Source of the DNA: Burkholderia sp. Ac-20379 | GTDB taxonomy: Bacteria; Pseudomonadota; Gammaproteobacteria; Burkholderiales; Burkholderiaceae | Assembly (NCBI RefSeq): GCF_017104645.1 | Contig: NZ_JAAGPF010000019.1 | Span: forward strand, 1 to 46,434 | Reading direction: 5' to 3' | DNA length: 46,434 nt | Shown here: positions 1-9,202 of the stretch, one piece after another | Numbering within the stretch: the first letter of the stretch is position 1 | Layout of the letters: every line of letters starts with the position of its first letter | Translations under genes and position numbers: made by a program | The notes under the pieces: model-generated | The model's input: only the letters and a program-made list of their open reading frames with translations | The model's database searches: none | Told to the model about the DNA's origin: nothing

Positions 1-3000
1 GCGTGGCGGCGGACGACTGCGCCACGTTCGACGGCGCGGCCAGCTTGGCCCCCGAAGCCTGCACCGGCGCCGAAGCGGCAGTCGCGCCCGCATCGGCGGC
101 GGCTGCGCCGCCCCAGCCGATATGGCGCTCCGCATCGCCGAGCCGCAACTGCGTCTGGCCGGTGACCGGCGTGTTCTCGTACGTCCTGGAGAAGCGTTCG
201 ACGGCCAGCTCGCCGAGCAGGTTCGAGGTGGTGGTCTGCCAGGCGCCGTTGTGTTGCAGCGCGAGCAGGCCCGATACGATGCGCGGCATCTCGTCCTTCC
301 ACGCCGGATTGCCATTGAAGGCGAGCGCGAGCCGCGCGGCATTGCTGTCGTTGCCGGTCATCAGCCACCACAGATCGTCGTCGCGCGCGGTCGAGAACAC
401 CAGTTGCGTGCCCTGATACGACAGGCGCGCCCGCAGCAGTTGCTCGACCTGCGCGCGTTTCTCGTCGCGCTGCGGGATGTCCGTCATGCGCGACAGGATC
501 GCGTAGTAGTCGAGCAGCGCCGAGGTCGGCCAGCGTTCCGGCGTGATCGCGATCGAGCCGAGCATGCTGGCGCGCGCGGCGCCGTGGCGCGACAGCGCCT
601 CGAGCGCGGCGAGCTTGCGCAGGTCTCGATCCTCGCGCGGCGCCCAGGTGTCGCGCGTGATGCGGCCGTCCACATAGCTGGCCAGCCCGGCTTCGAGCTG
701 CGTGCGCAGCGCCTCGGGCAGCGCGTAGCGCGGGTCGAGCTTGGCCGCTTCGTCGGTGACGGACAGCAGGTAGGCCGTCAGCGTGGTGCTGCCGTTCTCG
801 CCGCTTTCGGCCGACAGCGGGAAGTAGCCCGCCAGGCCGTCGCGGTCGAGATAGGCGTGCATCTGCGCGATCACGGCCTGCCACATCGCCGGATCGTGCA
901 GGCCGAGCGAGCGCGAGGTCTGCTGTTCGAGGCAGCGGTACGGATACTGCTGGAACCAGCGCGTGACGCCGGGCAGCCCGTCGGCGAGCTTCGATTGCAG
1001 CGCCACCGAAATGCCGCCGCGCGGGATGCCGTTGCTGCCGGCGGCCGCGTCGGCCGGGGCCGCGATCGGCACCGAGAAGCTGCCGTCGATCTGCGTCAGC
1101 GTGGCTTGCTGCACCGTGACCGGCACGGCGGGCACCACGCGCTGGGTCAGCTTCAGCGCGTCGGCCGCGTGCGCGCCGCCTTGCTCGGCGGCGGCGATCG
1201 ACCAGGGCAGCGCACCGCCCGCATCGCCCGCGCCCACCGGCACGGCCACCCGCCACGACACCTCGCGCGAGGCGCCGGCGGCCAGCTCCACCGTTTGCGC
1301 GGGCAGGTCGAGCCCCGGCGCGTTCGGCGTGACGACCACCTTCATCGCGCGCGACGTGGTGTTGCGCAGCGTGAACGGCGCGACCAGCGCGTCGCCTTCG
1401 CGCACCAGCGGCGGCAGGCCCGAGATCAGTTGCAGATCCTGGGTGCTGCGCACGCTCGCGCGGCCGGTGCCGAAGCGGTCGGCGCCGACCGACGCCACGG
1501 CGACGATCGTGAAGCGCGTCAGCGCATCGTTGAGCTTGATGTCGAGTCTGGCCTCGCCATTCGCGTCGAGCGTCACGCGCGGGTTCCACAACAGCAGCGT
1601 GTCGAACAGTTCGCGGGTGGGCGCGGCGCCGCCCCCGCCGCCGGCCGGCACGGCCTTGCGGCCGAAGTGGCGGCGTCCGACGATCTCCATCTGCGCGGTG
1701 GCCGTTTCGACGCCGTAGCCGCGCCGTTGCAGCATCGCGCCGAGCAGATCCCAACTGGTGTTCGGCATCAGTTCGAGCAGCGCGTCGTCGACGGCGGCCA
1801 CGGTGATCTGCGTGCCGGCCGGCGCGGGCTTGCCGTCGGGCAGCCGCACCGCCACCTTGACGTGTGCGGTGCCGCGCACCGGGTAGCTGGCCGCGTCGGG
1901 CGTGACGGTCACGCCGAGCTGATGCGAGGCGGTGCCGACCTTGATCTCGGCCAGCCCGTAGCGGAACGCCGGCTTCGACAGATCGACGAGCGGGGTGGGC
2001 GGCACGTAATGGCGGCCCTCGTTCCAGAACGCATGCGCCCAGTCCACCGGCGTCTTCCAGCCCCACGTGAAGAACGAATACCAGGGCACCTCGCGCAGCC
2101 GGCCGCGCAGCGCCAGCACCGACACGTAGACGTTCGGCCCCCAGGTCTTGTCGACCTTCAGTTCGACGGTCGGATCGCGGCCGTTCAGTTGCACGACGTG
2201 CGTTTCCATCACGCCCGAACGCTCGACGGCGACCAGCGCCGTGGCGAAGCGGAACGGCATGCGCACCTGGAAGCGCGCGGTTTCGCCCGGTTCGTACGAC
2301 GGTTTTTCGGGGATCAGGTCGATCCGGTCGGTGTTGTTGCCGCCGAACCAGAGTTCGTCCTCGCGCACCACCCACACCGAGGTGCTGCCGGTGGCGGCGC
2401 GGTCCGAACCGTCCTTGACCACGGCCACCAGCGACACTTCGCCGGCGTCCTTGAGCTTGGCGTCGCAGGCGAAGCGGCCCTTGTCGTCGGTCTTGCCGCT
2501 GCACAGCGCGCCGAGGTCGCGCGTTTCGCTGCGGTTGTCGTAGGAATAGAAGCCGCCGACCATGCGCTTGCGCGACGAGGTCGTGATGCGCGCATAGCCG
2601 TGCACTTCCACGGCCGCGCCGGCGTGCGGCTTGCCGTCCAGGTCGACGGCCAGCGCGGTGACGGGCACCGAATCGCCCACGGCCACCCAGTGCCCGGCCT
2701 TGATGCCGGCCGCCAGCGCGGCGGGCCACAGCGTGGTGTCGTTGCGGATCGTCTGGATTTCGCCGTTCGGATCGGCGAACGTCGCCTCGAGCGCCAGGCG
2801 CTTCGGCGAATCGACCTTCGGCAGCGATTTCAGCGTCAGCGCGCCCGCGCCGTTGCGGTCGAGCGTGACGGGCAGCTTGTCGGCCACCAGCTTCGGCGCG
2901 TCGGGATCGGGGCCGCTGCTCGCGGCGCTGCCGTCGTCGTCCTCGTCGCTCGCGCCGGCGTCCGAGCCGGGCTGTTCGGGGCGATACGGGCTGAACGAGA

Positions 3001-5518
3001 AATCGGGGTAACGGTCGGCGAACGCCGGGGTGGCGGGGCGCACCAGCGCCGACACGCGCACCGGCAGGTTCGAGGCCGGGCCGCCCGATACGTAATCGAG
3101 CTGCACCGTCACCGGCGCCTCGCTGGCGCCGACCAACGGGCTGGTGCGGGCGTCGCGCACGGCCACCGTGCCCTTGAACACCGGCAGGCGGAACGCCTCG
3201 ACGCGGAACGACCCGGCGTCGTAGGCGGTGTGCGCATCGTCCTGGCCGTCGTTGTCGGAAGCCGCCTGGCCGCCCGCATCGGCGCCGCCGTAGTCGAGCG
3301 AGACGGTGTATTCGCCGAGCTTGGCGCCGGCCGGCAGCGTGATGCTCGAATCGGCCGTGTGATCGGCGGCCCAGACGAGCGGCTGCTCGTAGGTGTCGCC
3401 GCTGCCTTCGTGGCGGATCGTCACGCGGGTCGGGTAGCGCTTCGGGAAGCCGAGCGAATCGAGCGTCTCGGTGCGCAGGTAATGCTTCATCGATACCGTT
3501 TCGCCGGCTCGCACCAGCATCCGGTCGAACACGGTGTGCGCGACCACGTTCGGGCGCGCCGAGCGATCGGTCGGCACGTCGAAGCGCCACGATTCGATGC
3601 CGCGGTTCCAGTCGTCGGTGACGAACGCCATGTCGGGGCCGGTCACGGGGTCGTTGACGCGCGCCGACACGAACGTGTTGCGGAAGCCGCTTTCGTAGTT
3701 GCACTGATGCAGTTCGGACAGCGGGCCGTCGATCTTGAGCAGGCCCTGGCTATCGGTGCGGCCCGAGGCAAGCGCTTCGCCGTTGCAGTCCGACACGCGG
3801 ATCTCGGCGTTCGGCACCGGCTTGCCCTTGTCGAGCGTGGTGACCCACACGACGCTGTTGTCGCGGCCGCGCTTGAAGTGCACGCCGAGATTGGTGACGA
3901 GCACGGTGGTGCGCACGTACATCGCGCCCGGCTTGGCCATCAGCGAGCGGCCGAGCGCCGGCGAGGCCAGTTCGAGCACGTAGAAGCCGGGCTTCGGGAT
4001 CGGCACGCCGACCACCTCGAACGGGCGCAGCGTGGCCGGATCGGCCTTCGGCAGCGTCAGGCGCTGGAGCTTGGGCTCGCCGGCCAGCAGCGACAGCGAG
4101 CGCACGTCGACGATCCGCTGCTTGCCCACCGGCGGCTTCTCGCCTTCGGCCGGCGGGACGAACACCGGGTGCTTGGCATGCTCGAACAGGCCGGGGCGCA
4201 GCTTGTCGAGGCTGTCGACCGACATGCCGATCGTATCGAGCTGATCGACGGTGCGCATCCAGTCGCGGATCGCGTTGTCGTCTTCCACGCGGATATTCGC
4301 GAACTCGGCCTGGCCGGCGTTGAGGCCGGCGATCTTCAGGTCGGCTTCCACGTTGCGCAGCGTGACGGGCACCAGCGCCGGCGAATCGGGCTCGGCGTAG
4401 CGCTCGACGATGCCGAACGTCGACGACGAGAATTTCGCGAGCGGCGGCATGGCCGCGGTGCGCGTCTTGAGCGGGAACAGATCGGCGTTGGCGAGGCGGC
4501 GGCCGCTGTCGTCGGTCAGGCCGTCGGGCAGCGTGACCGTGAGGTTCGCGTTGTCGGGCAGCGGCGCGGCGAATTCCACGGCGCGCGTGTCGCCGGCGTT
4601 GTCGTCGGCCTTGAAGGTCGGGGCGATCGCGCCGTCGGGGCCTTGCAGGCGCAGCTTCTCGGCGTTGGCGCGCGTGATCGGCGCGTTGAACTCGATGCGC
4701 ACCGGGCGCAGCGGCGTGCAGGCGGCCTTGGCGTTTTCCCGCTCGCAACTGAAGTTGGCCGCGAACGGCTCGCGCACGCGGAAATCGAAGCGTTTTTCAG
4801 CGCCGCCGGCCACGCCGTTCGGGCCTTTCACGCCGGCGCCGAACACCAGTTGCATGGGCTGGCCGGGCGGCAGGGTTTGCGCGCAGCCGAGCGTCAGCAC
4901 GCGAGCGGCGTCTTTTTTCCAGTGGAAGTGGTCGAGCAGTTGCGCGCGCGTGTCGGCGTCGGTGAACTTGATCGGGATGCGGTTGCCGATGCCGGTGGCT
5001 TCGCACCAGACGTTCTCGCGCACGGAGGCGTCGGTCGCCGGGCCGGTCAGCTTCAGCACGAACTGCTGGCCTTCCTCGATCTCGGTGCGGCTCGGGCGGA
5101 TCTCGGCCGGATACGGGCCGCTGGTCTGGAACGCGAAGCGGCGCGGGCCGGTCACGTCATGGCCGGCCACCGAGCGCAGCTTGTCGTCGAGCGTCACGGT
5201 GCAGCGCACCGAGGCGGGCAGGTTCTGCTGGAACATCGCGACCCACGTGCGCTCGTTGCTCCACACCGCGTCGTATTTGGCGCTGGCCGGATCGTCGCAG
5301 ACGATCGTCGCCGGCGCCGTCCGGGACGGCGAACCGAGCGGCACCATCGGCTCGTCGAACTTGATCACGACCTGGCTGACGTCAGGCGTCGAGCCTTGCG
5401 GCGAAACGCTGACGATCTTCGCCGCGTCGGCCGGCCAGCCGAAACCGGCTCCGAGCCCCGCTGCGAGCGCCACGGCGGCGCTCCAATACACGATTTTTTT
5501 GGATGTGTTCTGCTTCAT
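1..5518 (-). CDS. alpha-2-macroglobulin family protein (partial, C-terminus off the left edge)
   Basis: Bacterial alpha-2-macroglobulins are periplasmic protease traps: a protease cuts the bait region and the thioester then couples covalently to it. Read from ATG at 5518, the frame stays open for 1,839 codons to the window edge. The N-terminus (MKQNTSKKIVYWSAAVALAA, then a PADA/A cleavage-like site near residue 32) is a Sec signal peptide. The thioester motif CLEQ lies at residues 1529-1532, in the context YRCLEQQTSR, followed by the alpha-helical thioester domain. Upstream are many beta-rich macroglobulin-type domains and an acidic, disordered stretch (DEDDDGSAASSG) near 2,930-2,950. There is no lipobox cysteine, unlike the lipoprotein E. 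coli YfhM, so the protein may be soluble or held by an uncleaved signal. In many proteobacteria pbpC follows this gene; here that would lie outside the window. The 1,800-codon open frame on the opposite strand is a GC-driven shadow. Confidence 0.94.
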   Translation of the reverse strand, partial: MKQNTSKKIVYWSAAVALAAGLGAGFGWPADAAKIVSVSPQGSTPDVSQVVIKFDEPMVPLGSPSRTAPATIVCDDPASAKYDAVWSNERTWVAMFQQNLPASVRCTVTLDDKLRSVAGHDVTGPRRFAFQTSGPYPAEIRPSRTEIEEGQQFVLKLTGPATDASVRENVWCEATGIGNRIPIKFTDADTRAQLLDHFHWKKDAARVLTLGCAQTLPPGQPMQLVFGAGVKGPNGVAGGAEKRFDFRVREPFAANFSCERENAKAACTPLRPVRIEFNAPITRANAEKLRLQGPDGAIAPTFKADDNAGDTRAVEFAAPLPDNANLTVTLPDGLTDDSGRRLANADLFPLKTRTAAMPPLAKFSSSTFGIVERYAEPDSPALVPVTLRNVEADLKIAGLNAGQAEFANIRVEDDNAIRDWMRTVDQLDTIGMSVDSLDKLRPGLFEHAKHPVFVPPAEGEKPPVGKQRIVDVRSLSLLAGEPKLQRLTLPKADPATLRPFEVVGVPIPKPGFYVLELASPALGRSLMAKPGAMYVRTTVLVTNLGVHFKRGRDNSVVWVTTLDKGKPVPNAEIRVSDCNGEALASGRTDSQGLLKIDGPLSELHQCNYESGFRNTFVSARVNDPVTGPDMAFVTDDWNRGIESWRFDVPTDRSARPNVVAHTVFDRMLVRAGETVSMKHYLRTETLDSLGFPKRYPTRVTIRHEGSGDTYEQPLVWAADHTADSSITLPAGAKLGEYTVSLDYGGADAGGQAASDNDGQDDAHTAYDAGSFRVEAFRLPVFKGTVAVRDARTSPLVGASEAPVTVQLDYVSGGPASNLPVRVSALVRPATPAFADRYPDFSFSPYRPEQPGSDAGASDEDDDGSAASSGPDPDAPKLVADKLPVTLDRNGAGALTLKSLPKVDSPKRLALEATFADPNGEIQTIRNDTTLWPAALAAGIKAGHWVAVGDSVPVTALAVDLDGKPHAGAAVEVHGYARITTSSRKRMVGGFYSYDNRSETRDLGALCSGKTDDKGRFACDAKLKDAGEVSLVAVVKDGSDRAATGSTSVWVVREDELWFGGNNTDRIDLIPEKPSYEPGETARFQVRMPFRFATALVAVERSGVMETHVVQLNGRDPTVELKVDKTWGPNVYVSVLALRGRLREVPWYSFFTWGWKTPVDWAHAFWNEGRHYVPPTPLVDLSKPAFRYGLAEIKVGTASHQLGVTVTPDAASYPVRGTAHVKVAVRLPDGKPAPAGTQITVAAVDDALLELMPNTSWDLLGAMLQRRGYGVETATAQMEIVGRRHFGRKAVPAGGGGGAAPTRELFDTLLLWNPRVTLDANGEARLDIKLNDALTRFTIVAVASVGADRFGTGRASVRSTQDLQLISGLPPLVREGDALVAPFTLRNTTSRAMKVVVTPNAPGLDLPAQTVELAAGASREVSWRVAVPVGAGDAGGALPWSIAAAEQGGAHAADALKLTQRVVPAVPVTVQQATLTQIDGSFSVPIAAPADAAAGSNGIPRGGISVALQSKLADGLPGVTRWFQQYPYRCLEQQTSRSLGLHDPAMWQAVIAQMHAYLDRDGLAGYFPLSAESGENGSTTLTAYLLSVTDEAAKLDPRYALPEALRTQLEAGLASYVDGRITRDTWAPREDRDLRKLAALEALSRHGAARASMLGSIAITPERWPTSALLDYYAILSRMTDIPQRDEKRAQVEQLLRARLSYQGTQLVFSTARDDDLWWLMTGNDSNAARLALAFNGNPAWKDEMPRIVSGLLALQHNGAWQTTTSNLLGELAVERFSRTYENTPVTGQTQLRLGDAERHIGWGGAAAADAGATAASAPVQASGAKLAAPSNVAQSSAAT

Positions 5519-6028
5519 CGCTGACCCGCCCTCGGGAGGCATTTTTTTCGGAATGCCTGCGATTCTAACCGAGCCCTTTCAGGTGTCAGGCTACAAATTT
5601 CGTCGCGTTAGCACGATTGCGTCGCACTCGAAAGACGCTGTGGCGCGGTGCCGACAAACCGGCCGGCGGGACGGTTTATCCAGTAGAGCGTAACAATCCT
5701 TCGTCTATAAAGAGATTGTCCTGCCCGGTCCAAACGCGTACATTTCCGGTCCGCGCGGTCCGGCGGGGGCTGAAAACCGGCCAGCCGGCGCGTGGATGCG
5801 GAACCGGCGGCCGCCGGTTCGCTCGTGGGCGACGCCTCGCGGCAGCGCGATGCTGGGATCGAACCGGTCGTCGACAACAACAAGACCGCACTTGCCCGAC
5901 CGAACCGCGGCGGGCAAGGTGCGCCCGGGACACGTTCCGGCGGGCCGTGCCTGGCGTCGCAAGCGTCACCAGCGCCGCACGGGCCGCCGGACGTGCCAAT
6001 CAATCTGAGAGACAAACAGGCTGGGGAT
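5519..6028. other. intergenic region between divergent A2M-like and porin genes
   Basis: This stretch must hold the divergent promoters of the macroglobulin gene (minus) and the porin gene (plus). Around 5680-5720 it is less GC-rich and contains TATAAA (5706-5711), but I could not pair it with a convincing -35 box. Several open frames cross it on both strands, none with a ribosome site or recognisable protein. I see no gene here. Confidence 0.5.
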
Positions 6029-7135
6029 ATGACACTTCGAAAGACCTCCATCGCGGCGCTGGTCGTCGCCATGCCGGCTGCCGCGTTCGCGCAGTCGAGC
6101 GTCACGCTCTACGGCCGCATCGACGGCGGCGTGGAGTATCTGAATCACATCGCGAACCCGTCGGGCACGGGCAGCAGCACGCGCTGGAGCGCCGAGGGCG
6201 GCGACTGGGGCACCAGCATGTTCGGCCTGAAGGGCACGGAAGATCTGGGCGGCGGCACCGCGGCGATCTTCAACCTCGAAACGGCGTTCCAGGTGATGAA
6301 CGGCACCACGGGCGGCGGGCGGATGTTCTCGCGGCGCGCCTACGTCGGCCTGAAGAACAATGAGTGGGGCACGCTGCAGGCCGGTCGCAACCTGTTCATC
6401 GACAGCGACGGCGTGTGGGAATTCGACCCGTTCGTGCAGCAGGCGTTTTCGTCGGCATCGCTGGTGCGCGGCCGCAACTGGCAGCAGACCAGCAACAACA
6501 TCGAGTATCACAGCCCGGTGTGGAACGGCTTCGACGTGCAGGGGCAATACGCGTTCGGCAACCAGACGAAGTTCAACACCGGCCCGACCGGCGATTTCGG
6601 CCGCTCGGACGGCATCATGCTGTCGTATCACTCGCCGCTGTTCGACGTGCGCGGCATCTACGACGAATTGCGCAACAACAACGGCAAGATGGACAACATC
6701 TTCACGGCGTCGCGCGAGTATTTCGTCGGGACGAATGTGTACGTGCAGAAGTTCAAGATCCAGGCCGCCTACACGCATTACTCGGCGCCGGACACGCCGC
6801 AGGGCCTGGCCGACCGCGCCGATCACATCTGGCTCGGCGCGACCTATTCGGCCACGCCGGCCTGGGCGGTGACGGGCGGCGGCTATTACGTGCGCGTGGG
6901 CAGCGGCAACGGCGACGCGACGCACGATCCGTCGGGCCACGCGATCATGTACGTGCTCGGCACCACCTACAACCTGTCGAAGCGCACGTTCCTGTACGGG
7001 ACGGTGGCCTACATGCGCAACAGCGGGAATTCGAACTTCGGCCTGATCGCCTCGACGCGCGATTCCACCTCGACCAACCCGCTGACGGGCGAATCGCAGA
7101 CGGGCGCCTACGTCGGGATCATGCACAACTTCTGA
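6029..7135 (+). CDS. Gram-negative porin (Burkholderia OmpC-like general porin)
   Basis: Outer-membrane, probably trimeric 16-stranded beta-barrel porin of 368 residues for passive uptake of small hydrophilic solutes. Start chosen at the ATG that gives a classic signal peptide (MTLRKTSIAALVVAMPAAAFA, cleavage AFA/Q near residue 21), followed at once by the first strand SSVTLYGRIDGGVEYL, the hallmark start of neisserial/Burkholderia porins. The mature protein ends in GAYVGIMHNF; the terminal Phe is the BAM recognition residue. A longer open frame begins at 5792 but would bury the signal peptide. A purine-rich AGGCTGGGG lies just upstream of the ATG. The gene is monocistronic, followed by a strong hairpin at 7183-7215. 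Paralogues are numerous in Burkholderia, so no symbol is given. Confidence 0.95.
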   Translation: MTLRKTSIAALVVAMPAAAFAQSSVTLYGRIDGGVEYLNHIANPSGTGSSTRWSAEGGDWGTSMFGLKGTEDLGGGTAAIFNLETAFQVMNGTTGGGRMFSRRAYVGLKNNEWGTLQAGRNLFIDSDGVWEFDPFVQQAFSSASLVRGRNWQQTSNNIEYHSPVWNGFDVQGQYAFGNQTKFNTGPTGDFGRSDGIMLSYHSPLFDVRGIYDELRNNNGKMDNIFTASREYFVGTNVYVQKFKIQAAYTHYSAPDTPQGLADRADHIWLGATYSATPAWAVTGGGYYVRVGSGNGDATHDPSGHAIMYVLGTTYNLSKRTFLYGTVAYMRNSGNSNFGLIASTRDSTSTNPLTGESQTGAYVGIMHNF

Positions 7136-7182
7136 TGGAACACGGCGGCCGGGCCTGGCCGGCCGTTCGCTCGGGAAGACAT

Positions 7183-7215
7183 GCAAACGGGCCGCGTCGA
7201 TCGCGGCCCGTTTGC
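7183..7215. terminator. bidirectional terminator-like hairpin between porin and MurA paralogue
   Basis: Perfect 14-bp inverted repeat, GCAAACGGGCCGCG (7183-7196) pairing with 7202-7215 around a 5-base loop. It sits between two convergent genes (porin stop 7135, MurA-like stop 7305). The AAA/TTT at the stem bases could act as a short U-tract in either direction, but no separate T-run follows. Confidence 0.65.
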
Positions 7216-7304
7216 CTATTGCGGCATGAAAGACAGATCGCCCGGCGGGGCGGCGAGGCCGTGCGCCGGGCGATCCGAGGGGGCTTGGGACGCCTGCGGC
7301 GGCG

Positions 7305-8606
7305 TCAGTCGCCGGCGGTCCACTCCACATTCGCGCCGACCGAACGCAGGTTCTCGACGAAGTGCGGATGCGCGCGGCGGATCGGCTGCGCGTTGAGGAT
7401 CTCCGAGCGGCCCTCGATGCTCGCGGCCACCATCAGCAGCGCGATCGCGACGCGGATGATGTACGGGCTTTCGACGCGCGCCGGCGTCAGCGGCAGGCCG
7501 CCGAACGTGATCAGGCGGTGCGGATCCGACTGGAACACGTGCGCGCCGAACTTCGACAGCTCGCCCGTCCAGCCCATCGCGCCGTCGTACACCTTGTTCC
7601 AGAACATCACGCTGCCTTCGGCCTTCACGCCGAGCGCGATGAAGATCGGCAGCAGATCGACCGGCAGATACGGCCACGGCGCGGCTTCGATCTTGGTCAG
7701 GATGTTCTGCGTGAACGGCTTCTTGACGCGCATCACGCCGTCGCGCGTGGCGCGCGACCAGCCGTTCTCGTGCGTGACCTGCACGCCGAGCTTGGCGAAC
7801 GTGCGGTCGATCAGCGGGAACATCTCGGGGCCGCTGTTGCGCACCGCGATGTCGCCGCCCGTGATCGCGCCGAGCGCGAGGAACGTGGCGATTTCGTGGA
7901 AATCCTCGGCGAAGCGGTGTTCGCCGCCGCCGAGCCTGCGGCCGCCCTGCACGCGCACGTGCGAGGTGCCGATGCCTTCGATCGGCACGCCGAGCAATTC
8001 GAGGAAGTGGCAGAACTCCTGGACGTGCGGTTCCGAGGCGGCGTTGACGAGCGTCGAGACGCCGGCCGCGGCCGTGGCGCACAGCACGAAGTTCTCGGTG
8101 GTGGTGACCGACGCGTAGTCGAGCCAGTGATCGTTGGCGATCAGCGGGCCGGACGCGCGCACGATCAGCGAATCGGCGGTGCGTTCGATGGTGGCGCCAA
8201 AGCGCTCGAACACCTCGACGTGCGGATCGATCTCGCGCACGCCGAGCGTGCAGCCCTTCACGTCGCTCTCGAGCCGCGCCACGCCGAAGCGCGCGAGCAG
8301 CGGCGGCACCAGCATGATCGACGAACGCATTTCCTCGGGCAGGCGGTGCACGGCCGGGTCGAACTTGGTGTCGCGGTGGTGCAGGTCGAGCACGCCGGTC
8401 GCGAAATCCATCGATACGCTGCTGCCGAGCGCGCGGAAGATGTCGAGGATCTTGCGCACGTCGGTGATGTCGGGCACGCCGACGAGACGCAGCGGCTGAT
8501 CGGTCAGCAGGGTCGAGCAGAGAATCGGGAGAACGGCGTTTTTATTGGCGGACGGCGTGATTTCCCCGCGTAGCGGAGTGCCGCCGTGAACGATCAGATT
8601 CGACAT
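7305..8606 (-). CDS. MurA-family UDP-GlcNAc enolpyruvyl transferase paralogue
   Basis: 433 residues from the ATG at 8606 (MSNLIVHGGTPLRGEITPSA); the open frame extends to 8651, but the family normally begins at this point. MurA transfers enolpyruvate from PEP to UDP-N-acetylglucosamine, the first committed step of peptidoglycan synthesis. Key residues can be matched by eye: K22/N23 (SANKNAVLPIL), the PEP-binding/fosfomycin-target Cys119 in KGCTLGVREIDPH, a catalytic Asp at about 317 (YLPVDLLP) and an Arg at 385. The sequence around them departs from canonical MurA (for example GCTLGVREID where E. coli has GCTIGARPVD). The gene stands alone, not in the his/mur neighbourhood where housekeeping murA lies in Burkholderia, so I infer a second copy. 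It could be an alternative MurA or an enzyme for another UDP-sugar product. Confidence 0.88.
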   Translation of the reverse strand: MSNLIVHGGTPLRGEITPSANKNAVLPILCSTLLTDQPLRLVGVPDITDVRKILDIFRALGSSVSMDFATGVLDLHHRDTKFDPAVHRLPEEMRSSIMLVPPLLARFGVARLESDVKGCTLGVREIDPHVEVFERFGATIERTADSLIVRASGPLIANDHWLDYASVTTTENFVLCATAAAGVSTLVNAASEPHVQEFCHFLELLGVPIEGIGTSHVRVQGGRRLGGGEHRFAEDFHEIATFLALGAITGGDIAVRNSGPEMFPLIDRTFAKLGVQVTHENGWSRATRDGVMRVKKPFTQNILTKIEAAPWPYLPVDLLPIFIALGVKAEGSVMFWNKVYDGAMGWTGELSKFGAHVFQSDPHRLITFGGLPLTPARVESPYIIRVAIALLMVAASIEGRSEILNAQPIRRAHPHFVENLRSVGANVEWTAGD

Positions 8607-8750
8607 ATTTCGGCGCGATTGGAATGAAAGATGGCGCAAGGCTCGTATCATGCCACCGTTTCGTCATGCGGCGCGAGCAACCGGGCGGTCTGGAGGGAAT
8701 GTGGGACGAAACGGGGTGATTTCGTCGACGTTATTGGCGATTCGCACCCC

Positions 8751-8782
8751 AAAAAGACAACAACCTCGCCGAAGCGAGGTTG
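8751..8782 (-). terminator. Rho-independent terminator of the small secreted protein gene
   Basis: Read on the minus strand: a 9-bp perfect stem CAACCTCGC/GCGAGGTTG closed by a TTCG tetraloop (8761-8782), then TTGTCTTTTT (8751-8760). It lies about 70 bases past the stop of the gene at 8852-9202. Confidence 0.85.
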
Positions 8783-8851
8783 GTGCGAGGTTCGGCGCCG
8801 ATCGGGCTTTGCGTGGAGCGAACGATGCGGCGCCTGGCTCGGAACGCCGGC

Positions 8852-9202
8852 TTACAGGCAGGCGTTCAGGTCGGCAGCGGCCGGGCTGGCGGCGTCGCCC
8901 ACCGAGCGGAAGCCCACCCAGGTTGCGGCGCCGGCCGAGCGGGCCGGGCGGACCATTGCCGCAGCGCCGTTCGGCGGCTGCTGGCCCGGCACGTAGACAT
9001 CCATGGCCTGGCCATTCGCGAGCACGTTCTGCGAGACCACGGTTTGCTGGGACTTGTCGGCCCAGGCCTTCGCGATACAGGCGGAAACCTGCTGGGCGGG
9101 TTTCTGGCTTTGACCGACGTTCTGGATCGTCCACTGGGGTTGCGTTTGCGCGAAAGCGGAAGCGGCGACGGTCAGTGCGATAAGCGGCAGCAGTTTCTTC
9201 AC
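8852..9202 (-). CDS. small secreted protein of unknown function
   Basis: 116 residues, starting at a GTG (9202) preceded by an excellent ribosome site AAGGAGATAAC. The N-terminus MKKLLPLIALTVAASAFA followed by QTQPQW is a standard Sec signal peptide with cleavage after AFA. The mature part (about 98 residues) has two cysteines, one near the middle (SACIAKAW) and one as the penultimate residue (LNACL), which could form a disulphide in the periplasm. No family recognised. It is monocistronic with its own strong terminator at 8751-8782, which supports it as a real, well-expressed gene. Confidence 0.85.
   Translation of the reverse strand: MKKLLPLIALTVAASAFAQTQPQWTIQNVGQSQKPAQQVSACIAKAWADKSQQTVVSQNVLANGQAMDVYVPGQQPPNGAAAMVRPARSAGAATWVGFRSVGDAASPAAADLNACL

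Noticed and set aside
122..5524. 1,800-codon open frame on the plus strand
   Set aside because: Lies antisense to the macroglobulin gene; its translation is Arg/His/Gln/Ala-rich with no domain, typical of the reverse frame of a GC-rich gene.
5539..5551. T-run after a small GC palindrome as a plus-strand terminator
   Set aside because: No plus-strand gene ends here; the palindrome forms part of the ribosome-site region of the macroglobulin gene.
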